Position numbers and translations under genes: made by a program | The notes under the pieces: model-generated | The model's input: only the letters and a program-made list of their open reading frames with translations | Told to the model about the DNA's origin: nothing | Database searches by the model: none | Assembly: GCF_003382685.1 (NCBI RefSeq) | Contig: NZ_QLVG01000047.1 | Coordinates: 1-56,250, forward strand | DNA length: 56,250 nt | Source: Halorussus litoreus | GTDB lineage: Archaea; Halobacteriota; Halobacteria; Halobacteriales; Haladaptataceae | Direction: 5' to 3' | Part shown: in pieces, positions 50,034 to 56,250 of the stretch | Layout: each line of letters opens with the position of its first letter | Numbering within the stretch: position 1 is the first letter of the stretch

Positions 50034-50675
50034 TCACACCGGCGGCGTCTCGAACCGGTCGAGTGCCAACGTCCCCGGGTCCAGCCGGTAGTAGTGCTCC
50101 CACGCGGGCGCGAGGCTCACGACCCGAGTGTCGCCGTAGGTCGTCTCGGCGTGCTCGTGGTGGTGGCCGACGAGACAGAGCCGGGGTTCGACCGCCTCCA
50201 GCAGTTCGTCCACGTACTCACAGCCCACCTCGTAGTCCTCGGTGACGGGGAGTCCGTGCGGGGCCTCGTGGGTGAGCAGCACGTCCACGTCCGACAGTTG
50301 CTTGACGGCTTCGACGTCCTCCCGGACGAAGTGTCGCCTGCGCTCGCCCCGCAGGTTGGCCCGGGCGCGGTCGAACTGCGTCGGCGCGAAGTTGCCACAC
50401 AGGCCGGCGACGCGTAGGCCGTCGACCTCGACTGCCTCGTTGCCGAGCAGGACGGCGTTGTGAACGTCCGAACTCTCGACCCGGCCGTGGCGCAGCGCCT
50501 CGACGACGTCGAAGTCCTCGTTGTTACCCGAGATGAAGTAGGTCGGAATCGGCAGGTCGTAGTAGAGCAGGTCGCCGAGCTGGAGCGCGACGTCCGCGTC
50601 GGCGTCCCGGTAGGCCGCGAACAGCGCCCGCTGCCGGGCGGCGTCGTCGGCGTGGGCGTCTCCCAGAACGAGCAT
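50034..50675 (-). CDS. Metallophosphoesterase, calcineurin-like
   Basis: 213 aa from ATG at 50675 (MLVLGDAHAD); an upstream in-frame start at 50711 would add 12 residues without family support. Metal-binding motifs are in order: GDAHAD, LQLGDLLYYD, FISGNNEDFD (GNxE/D), LLTHEAP and LVGHHHEHAE (GHTH-type). The compact size fits the YfcE/MJ0936-like group of phosphodiesterases. Substrate unknown. It is convergent with the importer operon and divergent from dapA. Confidence 0.85.
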   Translation of the reverse strand: MLVLGDAHADDAARQRALFAAYRDADADVALQLGDLLYYDLPIPTYFISGNNEDFDVVEALRHGRVESSDVHNAVLLGNEAVEVDGLRVAGLCGNFAPTQFDRARANLRGERRRHFVREDVEAVKQLSDVDVLLTHEAPHGLPVTEDYEVGCEYVDELLEAVEPRLCLVGHHHEHAETTYGDTRVVSLAPAWEHYYRLDPGTLALDRFETPPV

Positions 50676-51094
50676 TAATCCCGGCTTCGCGGGGCGAAAA
50701 GATAAAACCACCTTTCGCGCGACGCGATTTCGGGGTCCTGCAGTCGATTCGTCTCCAATCTATCGTCCGGTCCGTTGCAGCACGACGGTATCGCGACGAG
50801 GCTCGGATTCGGCCGAAAAACTGCCGGAATTAGCTGTCTCTCGGTCACGTATCGTCGGAGCAACTACTGCTTCAAAGCCAAAGGTTAAGTTCGGAGGGAC
50901 TTCATCTGGTGGTATGCATTCCGACGCCACCGCTGTCGGTCGCGCTCACGCGACCAGCGGTGGGTCGGTCGGTTTTGCGGGGCTGAAACGCACGAAAACA
51001 CGGTAGTCGCAGGTTTTCGGCGGAGGTGGCACATCCGTCGTGGGCCGTACTCGTTCTGTACCGCACTTCGACCAGCCCCACCAACCACAACCCA
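50676..51094. other. Leader region of the lysine operon
   Basis: 420 bp between divergent phosphoesterase and dapA genes. Its main structure is the hairpin at 50928-50962. No clear TATA box is visible near dapA; an AT-rich stretch (AAAGGTTAAGTTCGG near 50880) could be a distant promoter, giving a leader of about 190 bases that would contain the hairpin. No gene is supported. Confidence 0.45.
50928..50962. promoter_or_regulatory. Strong hairpin upstream of dapA
   Basis: CACCGCTG pairs with CAGCGGTG and, after a 3-base bulge, GTCGCG pairs with CGCGAC around a CTCA loop: 14 bp of perfect pairing in 35 bases, about 130 bp before dapA. No U-run follows. It could be an attenuator-like leader structure or another palindromic insertion like those inside the operon. 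Confidence 0.5.
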
Positions 51095-52003
51095 ATGACA
51101 ACATCCGACGAACCCTTCGAAGGGGTCTACCCCGCGATGACGACCCCGTTCCTGACCGACGACAGCATCGACTTCGAACAGCTCCGCGACGACGCCCAGC
51201 GCCTCGAAGACGCCGGGGTCGACGGCCTCGTGCCGGTCGGCTCGACCGGCGAGAGCGCGACCCTCTCGCACGACGAACACGTCGAGGTGGTCGAAGCCGT
51301 CACCGACGTCGTGGACGTGCCGGTGATCGCGGGCGCAGGGAGCAACAACACTCGCGAGGCGCTCGAACTCGCTCGCCGGTCGGCCGACGCCGGGGCCGAC
51401 GCCCTGCTGCTCATCTCGCCGTACTACAACAAGCCCGAACCCGAGGGGATGGAGCGCCACTACCGGACCATCGCCGACGAGGTCGACCTGCCCCAGATCG
51501 TCTACAACGTCCCCTCCCGGACGGGACGAAACATCGCGCTCGAGACCGCCGAGTCGCTGGCCCGCCACGAGAACGTCGTGGGCTACAAGGCCGCCAGCGG
51601 CGACCTCGGTCGGATCGGCGAGGTAATCGAGCGCACCCGCGACGAGGACTTTTCGGTGCTGTCGGGCGACGACTACCTCACGCTCCCGCTGCTCTCGCTC
51701 GGCGCGACCGGAGCCATCAGCGTTGCCGCGAACGTCGAACCCGAGCGCGTGGTCGCGATGGTCGAGGCCGCCCGGTCGGGCGACTTCGAGGCGGCCCGCG
51801 AGCGCCACGAGGAACTCGGGCCGCTGGTGCGCGCGCTGTTCGCCGAGACCAACCCCATCCCCGTGAAGGAGGCGATGGCGATCCGGGGCCACGGCCCCGG
51901 CAACCTCCGGTCGCCGCTGACCCGACTGTCCGAGAACCACCGCGCAGAACTTGCGGGTATCCTCGGGGAGTTATCGGGGGAACCGACTGAGGTACGACCA
52001 TGA
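51095..52003 (+). CDS. dapA: 4-hydroxy-tetrahydrodipicolinate synthase
   Basis: 302 aa from ATG at 51095; an in-frame ATG at 51026 would add an unlikely 23-residue lead. It condenses pyruvate with aspartate semialdehyde, the first committed step to diaminopimelate and lysine. Family motifs: GVYPAMTTPF, GSTGESATLSHDEH (substrate loop), AGAGSNNTREALELAR, YYNKPEPEGMERHY, the catalytic Tyr in YNVPSRTGRNI and the Schiff-base Lys in VVGYKAASGDLG. Length is normal. First gene of the dap operon; its TGA overlaps the ATG of the first mini-ORF. Confidence 0.95.
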   Translation: MTTSDEPFEGVYPAMTTPFLTDDSIDFEQLRDDAQRLEDAGVDGLVPVGSTGESATLSHDEHVEVVEAVTDVVDVPVIAGAGSNNTREALELARRSADAGADALLLISPYYNKPEPEGMERHYRTIADEVDLPQIVYNVPSRTGRNIALETAESLARHENVVGYKAASGDLGRIGEVIERTRDEDFSVLSGDDYLTLPLLSLGATGAISVAANVEPERVVAMVEAARSGDFEAARERHEELGPLVRALFAETNPIPVKEAMAIRGHGPGNLRSPLTRLSENHRAELAGILGELSGEPTEVRP

Positions 52004-52114
52004 ACGCGGACCGAATCGAGGGACGACCATGAACCGAAGTCGAACCAAACGACAGCCATGAACCGAGGACGCGCCGAACGACACCCCAAGAGCGGGCACG
52101 AACTACACCGATGA
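52000..52114 (+). other. Relay of three mini-ORFs bridging dapA and dapB
   Basis: Mini-ORFs start at 52000, 52029 and 52058, exactly 29 bp apart, and end at 52032, 52061 and 52114. They encode MNADRIEGRP, MNRSRTKRQP and MNRGRAERHPKSGHELHR. Every junction is an ATGA overlap: dapA stop/mini 1, mini 1/mini 2, mini 2/mini 3 and mini 3/dapB start. The peptides are basic, unlike haloarchaeal proteins, so the structure probably matters for coupling rather than for product. The units look like degenerate tandem copies of one stop-start junction. Confidence 0.8.
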
Positions 52115-52929
52115 GTCGAGACGGTGCCGCTGACGACGGCGTACGCGTCGCGATCACGGGAGCGACCGGCCAGATGGGCCGTGCAGTCCTCGACGCGGCG
52201 AACGGACGCGAAGACGTGACCGTCGCGTTCGCGGTCGCTCGAAGCGCCGCTTCGGGCGACCGCGAACGCGACCGCGACGGCAAGTCCGGAGTCCGACCCG
52301 CGAGCGAACTCGACCGGTTGCTCGCCGAGCGCGACCCCGAAGCGTTGGTTGACTTCACCGGCCCGGAGAGCAGCGTCGAGTACGTCGCGACCGCCGCTGA
52401 AGCGGGCGTCGCCAGCGTGGTCGGCACCACGGGATTCGACGACGAGGGCGAACGCGCGCTCCGCGAGTCGGCCGAGCGTGCGCCGGTGCTGAAGGCCTCG
52501 AACTTCGGCCGCGGGATTCAGGCGCTGCTCTCGGCGGTCGAGTCTGCGGTCGCAGACCTCCCGGGCTACGACGTGGAGGTGACCGAGACCCACCACGAAC
52601 GGAAGCGCGACGCGCCGAGCGGCACCGCGAAGACGATTCTGGAGAGCATCGAGGACGCTCGCGCGGAAAATACCACCGAGCGCGTCCACGGCCGCGAGGG
52701 CGAGGCCCCGCGCGACCCCGGCGAGATTGGCGTCCACGCGCGGCGGGCCGGGACCATCACCGGCGAACACGAGGTCCTACTGGCGGGAAATCACGAGGAG
52801 ATCCGGCTCACCCACCGCGCCGAGGACCGCGGCGTGTTCGCCGAGGGCGCGCTCGACGCCGCAGTCTGGCTCGCGGGGAGAGAGCCGGGCTGGTACGACT
52901 TCGCGGACGTGGTGGAGGGCGACCGATGA
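52111..52929 (+). CDS. dapB: 4-hydroxy-tetrahydrodipicolinate reductase
   Basis: 272 aa. The Rossmann motif VRVAITGATGQMGRAV binds NAD(P)H; LVDFTGPESSVEYV and VGTTGFDDEGE line the active site; VTETHHERKRDAPSGTA is the family signature with the catalytic His and Lys; GEIGVHARRAGTITGEHEV and LTHRAEDRGVFAEGAL complete the C-terminal domain. It reduces the DapA product. Residues 38-54 (VAFAVARSAASGDRERD) coincide with a 51-bp near-perfect palindrome, and the stretch SGDRERDRDGKSG is longer and more charged than in usual DapB, suggesting an in-frame insertion in a surface loop. Stop and start overlap mini-ORFs on both sides. Confidence 0.94.
   Translation: MSRDGAADDGVRVAITGATGQMGRAVLDAANGREDVTVAFAVARSAASGDRERDRDGKSGVRPASELDRLLAERDPEALVDFTGPESSVEYVATAAEAGVASVVGTTGFDDEGERALRESAERAPVLKASNFGRGIQALLSAVESAVADLPGYDVEVTETHHERKRDAPSGTAKTILESIEDARAENTTERVHGREGEAPRDPGEIGVHARRAGTITGEHEVLLAGNHEEIRLTHRAEDRGVFAEGALDAAVWLAGREPGWYDFADVVEGDR
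52222..52272. repeat. 51-bp near-perfect palindrome inside dapB
   Basis: Two 25-base arms (52222-52246 and 52248-52272) are reverse complements with one mismatch and a 1-base centre. Both strands translate to a similar peptide (FAVARS...DRERD). It falls in a variable loop after the second Rossmann strand. Confidence 0.95.
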
Positions 52930-53018
52930 ACGCGGAAGCGAGAGGAGCGAACGACGACAGAATCGGCGCGAGCGATGACGGAAGGGGAGCGAACGGAACT
53001 GCGGAGGGCAACCGATGA
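52926..53018 (+). other. 30-codon mini-ORF bridging dapB and dapD
   Basis: ATG at 52926 overlaps the dapB stop as ATGA, the frame stays open for 30 codons, and its TGA at 53016 overlaps the dapD ATG (53015) as ATGA. The peptide is Gly/Ala/Asp/Asn-rich with two similar halves (EARGAND and GRGANGT), reflecting a degenerate duplication of the DNA (GGAGCGAACG occurs twice). Confidence 0.7.
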
Positions 53019-53848
53019 GTCTGGAATCAGAGATCACCGAACTGTGGCATCGATACGACGACGGACGGCTGACCGCCGAGAGCGCGGGCCGCGAGGAACG
53101 CGACGCGCTCGACGCCTTCCTCGACGCGCTCGAGACCGGCGAGGTCAGGGCCGCCGAGCACCGCGACGGGTCGTGGGAGTCCAACGAGTGGGTCAAGCAC
53201 GGCATCCTGCTCAACTTCGGCCTGCGCGAGATTTCGGGCCGGAAGTACGGCGACGTGACCTACCACGACGTACTCGCCCTGCGCGAGACGGCCGACCTAC
53301 CCGAGCGCGGGACCCGAAACACGCCCGATGGCACGGTCCTCCGCCGGGGAGCCTACGTCGGCGCGGACGCCATCCTGATGAGCCCGAGCTTCGTCAATAT
53401 CGGCGCGCACGTCGGCGACGGCACGCTCGTCGACTCCTGTGACACGGTGGGGTCGTGCGCCCAGATCGGCGCGGACGTGAAGCTCGGCGCGAACACGCTC
53501 ATCGGTGGGGTGCTCGAACCCGTGGAGGACGCGCCGGTCGTCGTGGAGGACGGCGCGTCGCTCGGCGCGGGCTGTCGGGTCACCTCCGGATTCGTCGTGG
53601 GCGAGAACAGCGTCGTCGCGGAGAACACGCTGCTGACCCCCCGCATCCCGGTCTACGACCTCGTGGAGGAGGAAGTCGTCTACGGCCACCTGCCGCCCGA
53701 GCGCCGGGCGTTCACCCGGTTCGTGGAGTCGTCGGTCGGCGACCACGACCTGTTCGACGGCGGGGCGTACAAGCCCGCCGTCGTGGCGATGGACGTCGAG
53801 GAGACCACCCTCGAAGGCGTAGAGCGAGAGGAGGCGCTCCGAGAATGA
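53015..53848 (+). CDS. dapD: Tetrahydrodipicolinate N-succinyltransferase
   Basis: 277 aa. The helical N-terminal domain (SLESEITELWHRYDDG) precedes a left-handed beta-helix of hexapeptide repeats: VLRRGAYVGADAILMSPSFVNIGAHVGDGTLVDSCDTVGSCAQIGADVKLGANTLIGG, then PVVVEDGASLGAGCRVTSGFVVGENSVVAENTLL. It transfers succinyl from succinyl-CoA to tetrahydrodipicolinate, which defines the succinylase branch of lysine synthesis; haloarchaea lack murein, so the product serves lysine only. Starts in an ATGA overlap with the mini-ORF and ends in an ATGA overlap with lysA. The succinyl-DAP aminotransferase gene is not in the cluster. Confidence 0.93.
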   Translation: MSLESEITELWHRYDDGRLTAESAGREERDALDAFLDALETGEVRAAEHRDGSWESNEWVKHGILLNFGLREISGRKYGDVTYHDVLALRETADLPERGTRNTPDGTVLRRGAYVGADAILMSPSFVNIGAHVGDGTLVDSCDTVGSCAQIGADVKLGANTLIGGVLEPVEDAPVVVEDGASLGAGCRVTSGFVVGENSVVAENTLLTPRIPVYDLVEEEVVYGHLPPERRAFTRFVESSVGDHDLFDGGAYKPAVVAMDVEETTLEGVEREEALRE

Positions 53849-55212
53849 GCGTCCTCATCGAAAACGACGACAGCGACTCCGGAGCCGTCCAAAACCCGCC
53901 CGTCCGCCGACTCGCGGACTGGCCTGCCCACCGACTCGACGACCTCGCCGACGAGCACGGGACGCCCCTCTACGTCCTCGACATCGACCGCGTGCGGGAG
54001 AACTACCGCCGGATGGCCGACGCGTTCCCCGACGCGGAGATATTCTACGCCGCGAAGGCCAACACCGTGCGGCCGGTCCTGCAAGCGCTCGCCGAGGAAG
54101 GCGCGGGCATCGAGTGCGCCTCGGCCGGCGAACTCGCACGAGCCCTCAACGCCTGCTCGCGAGCAGGCGGCGGGGGCTCGCACGTCCACTACACCGCCGT
54201 GAATCCACCAGCCCGCGACCTCGACGTGGCGGTCGAACTCGCCGAGGACTACCCGGACCTCACCGTCACCGCTGGCGCGGTCGACACCCTCGACCGGCTC
54301 GCCGAGCGCGGGTACGACGGCCGGGTCTGCATCCGCGTGAATCCGGGCGTGGGCGCGGGCCACCACGAGAAGGTCTCGACCGGCGCGGACGCCAAGTTCG
54401 GCGTCCCGTACGACCGCGCCGCGGCCGTCGTCGCGGACGCCAGCGAGCGCTTCGAGGTCGTCGGCCTCCACGCCCACGCCGGGAGCGGCATCTCGGGCGA
54501 GGACCTCTCGGCCCACCGGGAGCTGGTCTCGCGGCTGGGCGACCTCGCGCGCGAGGTCGCCCAGCCGCGAGACGAAGGTGGGAGCGTCGACAGTTCCGAA
54601 GGCATTTCGCTCGAATTCGTCGATGTCGGCGGCGGCTTCGGCGTCCCGTACCGGCCGGACGAGGAACCGCTCGACCTCGACGCGGTCGCCGACGCGACCC
54701 GCGAGGCGCTGGGCGAAGTCGACGCCGCGCTCGCCGTGGAACCCGGCCGCTATCTGGTGGCCGACGCGGGGGTCCTGCTCACCCGGGTCAACACCGTCAA
54801 GGACGCGCTGAGTGCGACGGTCGTCGGCGTGGGCGCGGGGATGACGACCCTCGCGCGGCCCGCGATCTACGACGCCCACCACGAGACCCGGAACGTCTCG
54901 GCGGACGCAGAGAGCGGTGGTTCGCCCGAGTCCGAGGGCGAGGGCGAAGGTCGCCCGGAGCGCGAGGTGACCGTCGCCGGACCGGTCTGCGAGAGCGGCG
55001 ACACCCTCGGCGACCACCGGCTGTCCGACCCCGAGCGCGGCGACCTGCTCGCGGTGGGCAACGCCGGCGCGTACGGCTACGAGATGGCGAGCCAGTACAA
55101 CTCCCGACCGCGGCCGGCGTCGGTCGTCCTCGAAGACGGGGCGGCCTCGCTGGCGCGACGCCGCGAGACCGTTGCGGACGTGACCGCGGTCGAACCGGAG
55201 GTGGACCGATGA
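53845..55212 (+). CDS. lysA: Diaminopimelate decarboxylase
   Basis: 455 aa, overlapping dapD by ATGA. PLP Lys in IFYAAKANTVRPVL near 75, then VCIRVNPGVGAGHHEKVSTGADAKFG, HAHAGSGIS, VDVGGGFGVPY, AVEPGRYLVADAG and GPVCESGDTLG with the catalytic Cys. It makes lysine from meso-diaminopimelate. The enzyme is longer than most (about 415-440 aa) because of three low-complexity inserts: SRAGGGGS near 105 (18-bp palindrome in DNA), REVAQPRDEGG near 235 (48-bp palindrome) and SGGSPESEGEGEG near 355. All three lie between core elements, so activity is probably kept. Confidence 0.94.
   Translation: MSVLIENDDSDSGAVQNPPVRRLADWPAHRLDDLADEHGTPLYVLDIDRVRENYRRMADAFPDAEIFYAAKANTVRPVLQALAEEGAGIECASAGELARALNACSRAGGGGSHVHYTAVNPPARDLDVAVELAEDYPDLTVTAGAVDTLDRLAERGYDGRVCIRVNPGVGAGHHEKVSTGADAKFGVPYDRAAAVVADASERFEVVGLHAHAGSGISGEDLSAHRELVSRLGDLAREVAQPRDEGGSVDSSEGISLEFVDVGGGFGVPYRPDEEPLDLDAVADATREALGEVDAALAVEPGRYLVADAGVLLTRVNTVKDALSATVVGVGAGMTTLARPAIYDAHHETRNVSADAESGGSPESEGEGEGRPEREVTVAGPVCESGDTLGDHRLSDPERGDLLAVGNAGAYGYEMASQYNSRPRPASVVLEDGAASLARRRETVADVTAVEPEVDR
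54151..54168. repeat. 18-bp perfect palindrome inside lysA
   Basis: GCCTGCTCG is followed directly by its reverse complement CGAGCAGGC. It encodes ACSRAG at the start of a Gly-rich insert near residue 103-108. Confidence 0.9.
54526..54573. repeat. 48-bp perfect palindrome inside lysA
   Basis: Bases 54526-54549 are the exact reverse complement of 54550-54573 with no spacer. The first half encodes the conserved VSRLGDLA helix; the second half is its inverted copy and encodes REVAQPRD, which is where the protein departs from the usual family length. Confidence 0.97.
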
Positions 55213-56066
55213 CGATCAGCTTCGAGACGTACCACGGCACCGGCAACGACTTCGTGATCGTCGACGCCGACGAGTACGTCCCCGACCGCGCGGCGTTCGC
55301 CTGCGAGGTGTGCGACCCCACCGACGGCGTGGGCGTCGACGGCGTGCTCTTCCTGGCGCTCGAACCCGAGTTCTCGCCGCCCCGCGCGGTGATGACGCTG
55401 GTCCAGCCCGACGGCTCGACCGCCGCGATGTGCGGCAACGGCGCGCGCTGCGCCGCAAAGTGGACCGCCGAGCGCACCGACGCGGACGCCGTCATGCTCG
55501 ACACGCAGGCGGGCACCCGCCGGGCGGAGATCCACGGCGACGACGTGACCATCGAGATGGGCCGGCCCTCGTTCGCACCCGAAGACGTCCCGCTCGCGCC
55601 CGAGCGCGCCGAGCCCATGATCGAAGAGGTCGTCGCGGAACAGGACTCGGAACTTGAGTTTACTGCGGTGAACACCGGCGTCCCGCACGCGGTCGCGTTC
55701 GTCGAGGACGTGGCCGAGGTTTCGCTGGCGGAGGTCACACCGCCGATCCGCCACGCCGACGTGTTCCCCGAGGGCGCGAACGTCACGCTCGCGTCCTCGC
55801 GCGAGGACGGCGGGTTCGACCAGCGCACCTTCGAGCGCGGCGTCGAGGGCGAGACGCGCTCGTGTGGCACCGGCGCGGTGGCCATCGGAGTGGCCGCGAG
55901 ACGGCTGGGACGCACCGACGAGGACGCGGTCGCGGTCCATCCGCCGGGCGGCCGCCTCGACGTGAGCTTCCGGGAAGGCCGTGCGACCCTGCGCGGGCCG
56001 ACGGTCCGGGAGTTCTCGGGCGAACTCGACTCGACTCCGGACCCGCGCCGCATCAGCCACGCGTGA
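55209..56066 (+). CDS. dapF: Diaminopimelate epimerase
   Basis: 285 aa, overlapping lysA by ATGA. The two catalytic cysteines sit in CGNGARCAAKW and SCGTGAVAIGVAA, one per half of the pseudo-symmetric fold; FETYHGTGNDFVIVDADE is the family opening and TGVPHAVAFVEDV precedes the second half. It converts LL- to meso-diaminopimelate, so in pathway order it acts just before LysA. Length normal. Its stop overlaps a possible GTG start of the next gene. Confidence 0.95.
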   Translation: MTISFETYHGTGNDFVIVDADEYVPDRAAFACEVCDPTDGVGVDGVLFLALEPEFSPPRAVMTLVQPDGSTAAMCGNGARCAAKWTAERTDADAVMLDTQAGTRRAEIHGDDVTIEMGRPSFAPEDVPLAPERAEPMIEEVVAEQDSELEFTAVNTGVPHAVAFVEDVAEVSLAEVTPPIRHADVFPEGANVTLASSREDGGFDQRTFERGVEGETRSCGTGAVAIGVAARRLGRTDEDAVAVHPPGGRLDVSFREGRATLRGPTVREFSGELDSTPDPRRISHA

Positions 56067-56250
56067 AGACAGACAGTACGATGACTTTCGACCCCATCGA
56101 CTTTCTCGAAACCGCAGTTCGGACCGAGTCCCACCAGGACGTGACCGAGATGCGCGACCTGCTCGTGGCGACGCTGGAGTCCGCGGAGTTGGGGGAAGCA
56201 GAAAAATCGGCGGAGTCGGCGGTGGCGTCGCCGCCCGCGGAATCCGCGGG
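56063..56250 (+). CDS. dapE: Succinyl-diaminopimelate desuccinylase-like (M20), start of gene only
   Basis: The gene is cut by the right window edge. GTG at 56063 overlaps the dapF stop as GTGA and is in frame with the ATG at 56081, so either may be the start; the GTG keeps the operon's unbroken 4-bp overlap pattern. The visible part, MTFDPIDFLETAVRTESHQDVTEMRDLLVATLES, matches the N-terminus of haloarchaeal M20 peptidase/DapE proteins. Metal-binding motifs lie beyond the window. The position in the dap operon supports DapE, the step missing between DapD and DapF. A low-complexity Ala/Glu/Ser insert (GEAEKSAESAVASPPAES) begins at the edge. Confidence 0.7.
   Translation, partial: MKTDSTMTFDPIDFLETAVRTESHQDVTEMRDLLVATLESAELGEAEKSAESAVASPPAESA

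Overview
The window is chromosomal DNA of a haloarchaeon (class Halobacteria). The evidence is very high GC, strongly acidic proteins, TATA boxes about 27-35 bp before start codons with little or no Shine-Dalgarno, archaeal tRNAs without encoded CCA, Tat-type lipoprotein signals, a GGGP-synthase-like protein and haloarchaeal KaiC-like and XerC/D-like families. The genus cannot be named from sequence alone.

Layout. (1) 1-5.9 kb is chromosomal backbone: a receiver-like protein cut by the window edge, a P19/Tp34-type iron-transport protein, tRNA-Gly(TCC), a Trm9-like methyltransferase, a KaiC-like ATPase, an unknown 386-aa protein, a GGGP-synthase-like protein and tRNA-Arg(TCG). (2) 5.9-38.8 kb is an integrative element inserted at the 3' end of tRNA-Arg. 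It carries an Hma-type defence locus (DUF499 ATPase, small partner, DUF1156 DNA methylase, PLD-SNF2 helicase) into which an unrecognised AT-richer three-gene cassette is inserted. It also carries a DUF4011-SF1 helicase-Vsr-like protein, a divergent AddB/AddA-like nuclease-helicase pair, a DUF262/HNH GmrSD-like protein, a DUF7437-like HTH/PIN-like toxin-antitoxin candidate, one decayed and two intact tyrosine recombinases, and a 16-copy helically phased GCGGT array. (3) 38.8-39.75 kb is a remnant of a second, related element in tandem, bounded by a middle and a right att copy and carrying a truncated Thr-rich Tat protein. (4) 39.8-56.25 kb is backbone again: class V aminotransferase, a frameshifted APH-family kinase, a tungstate-binding TupA-like lipoprotein, a PhzF-family protein, a nucleoside-type ABC importer (BMP lipoprotein, double ATPase, two permeases), a metallophosphoesterase, and a succinylase-type lysine operon dapA-dapB-dapD-lysA-dapF-dapE, the last cut by the window end.

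How the genes work together. The island stacks several nucleic-acid-targeting systems behind one tRNA attachment site; the recombinase next to the middle att copy is the likely mobilising enzyme. In the backbone, the importer genes are coupled by 4-bp overlaps. The lysine genes form an unbroken chain of ATGA/GTGA overlaps in which two gaps are bridged by mini-ORFs. Three backbone genes (importer ATPase, dapB, lysA) contain perfect or near-perfect 48-54 bp palindromes inside coding sequence.

The strongest candidates for something undescribed are the three-gene cassette inside the Hma locus, the 11-bp-phased GCGGT array, the dap stop-start relay, and the family of in-frame palindromic insertions.
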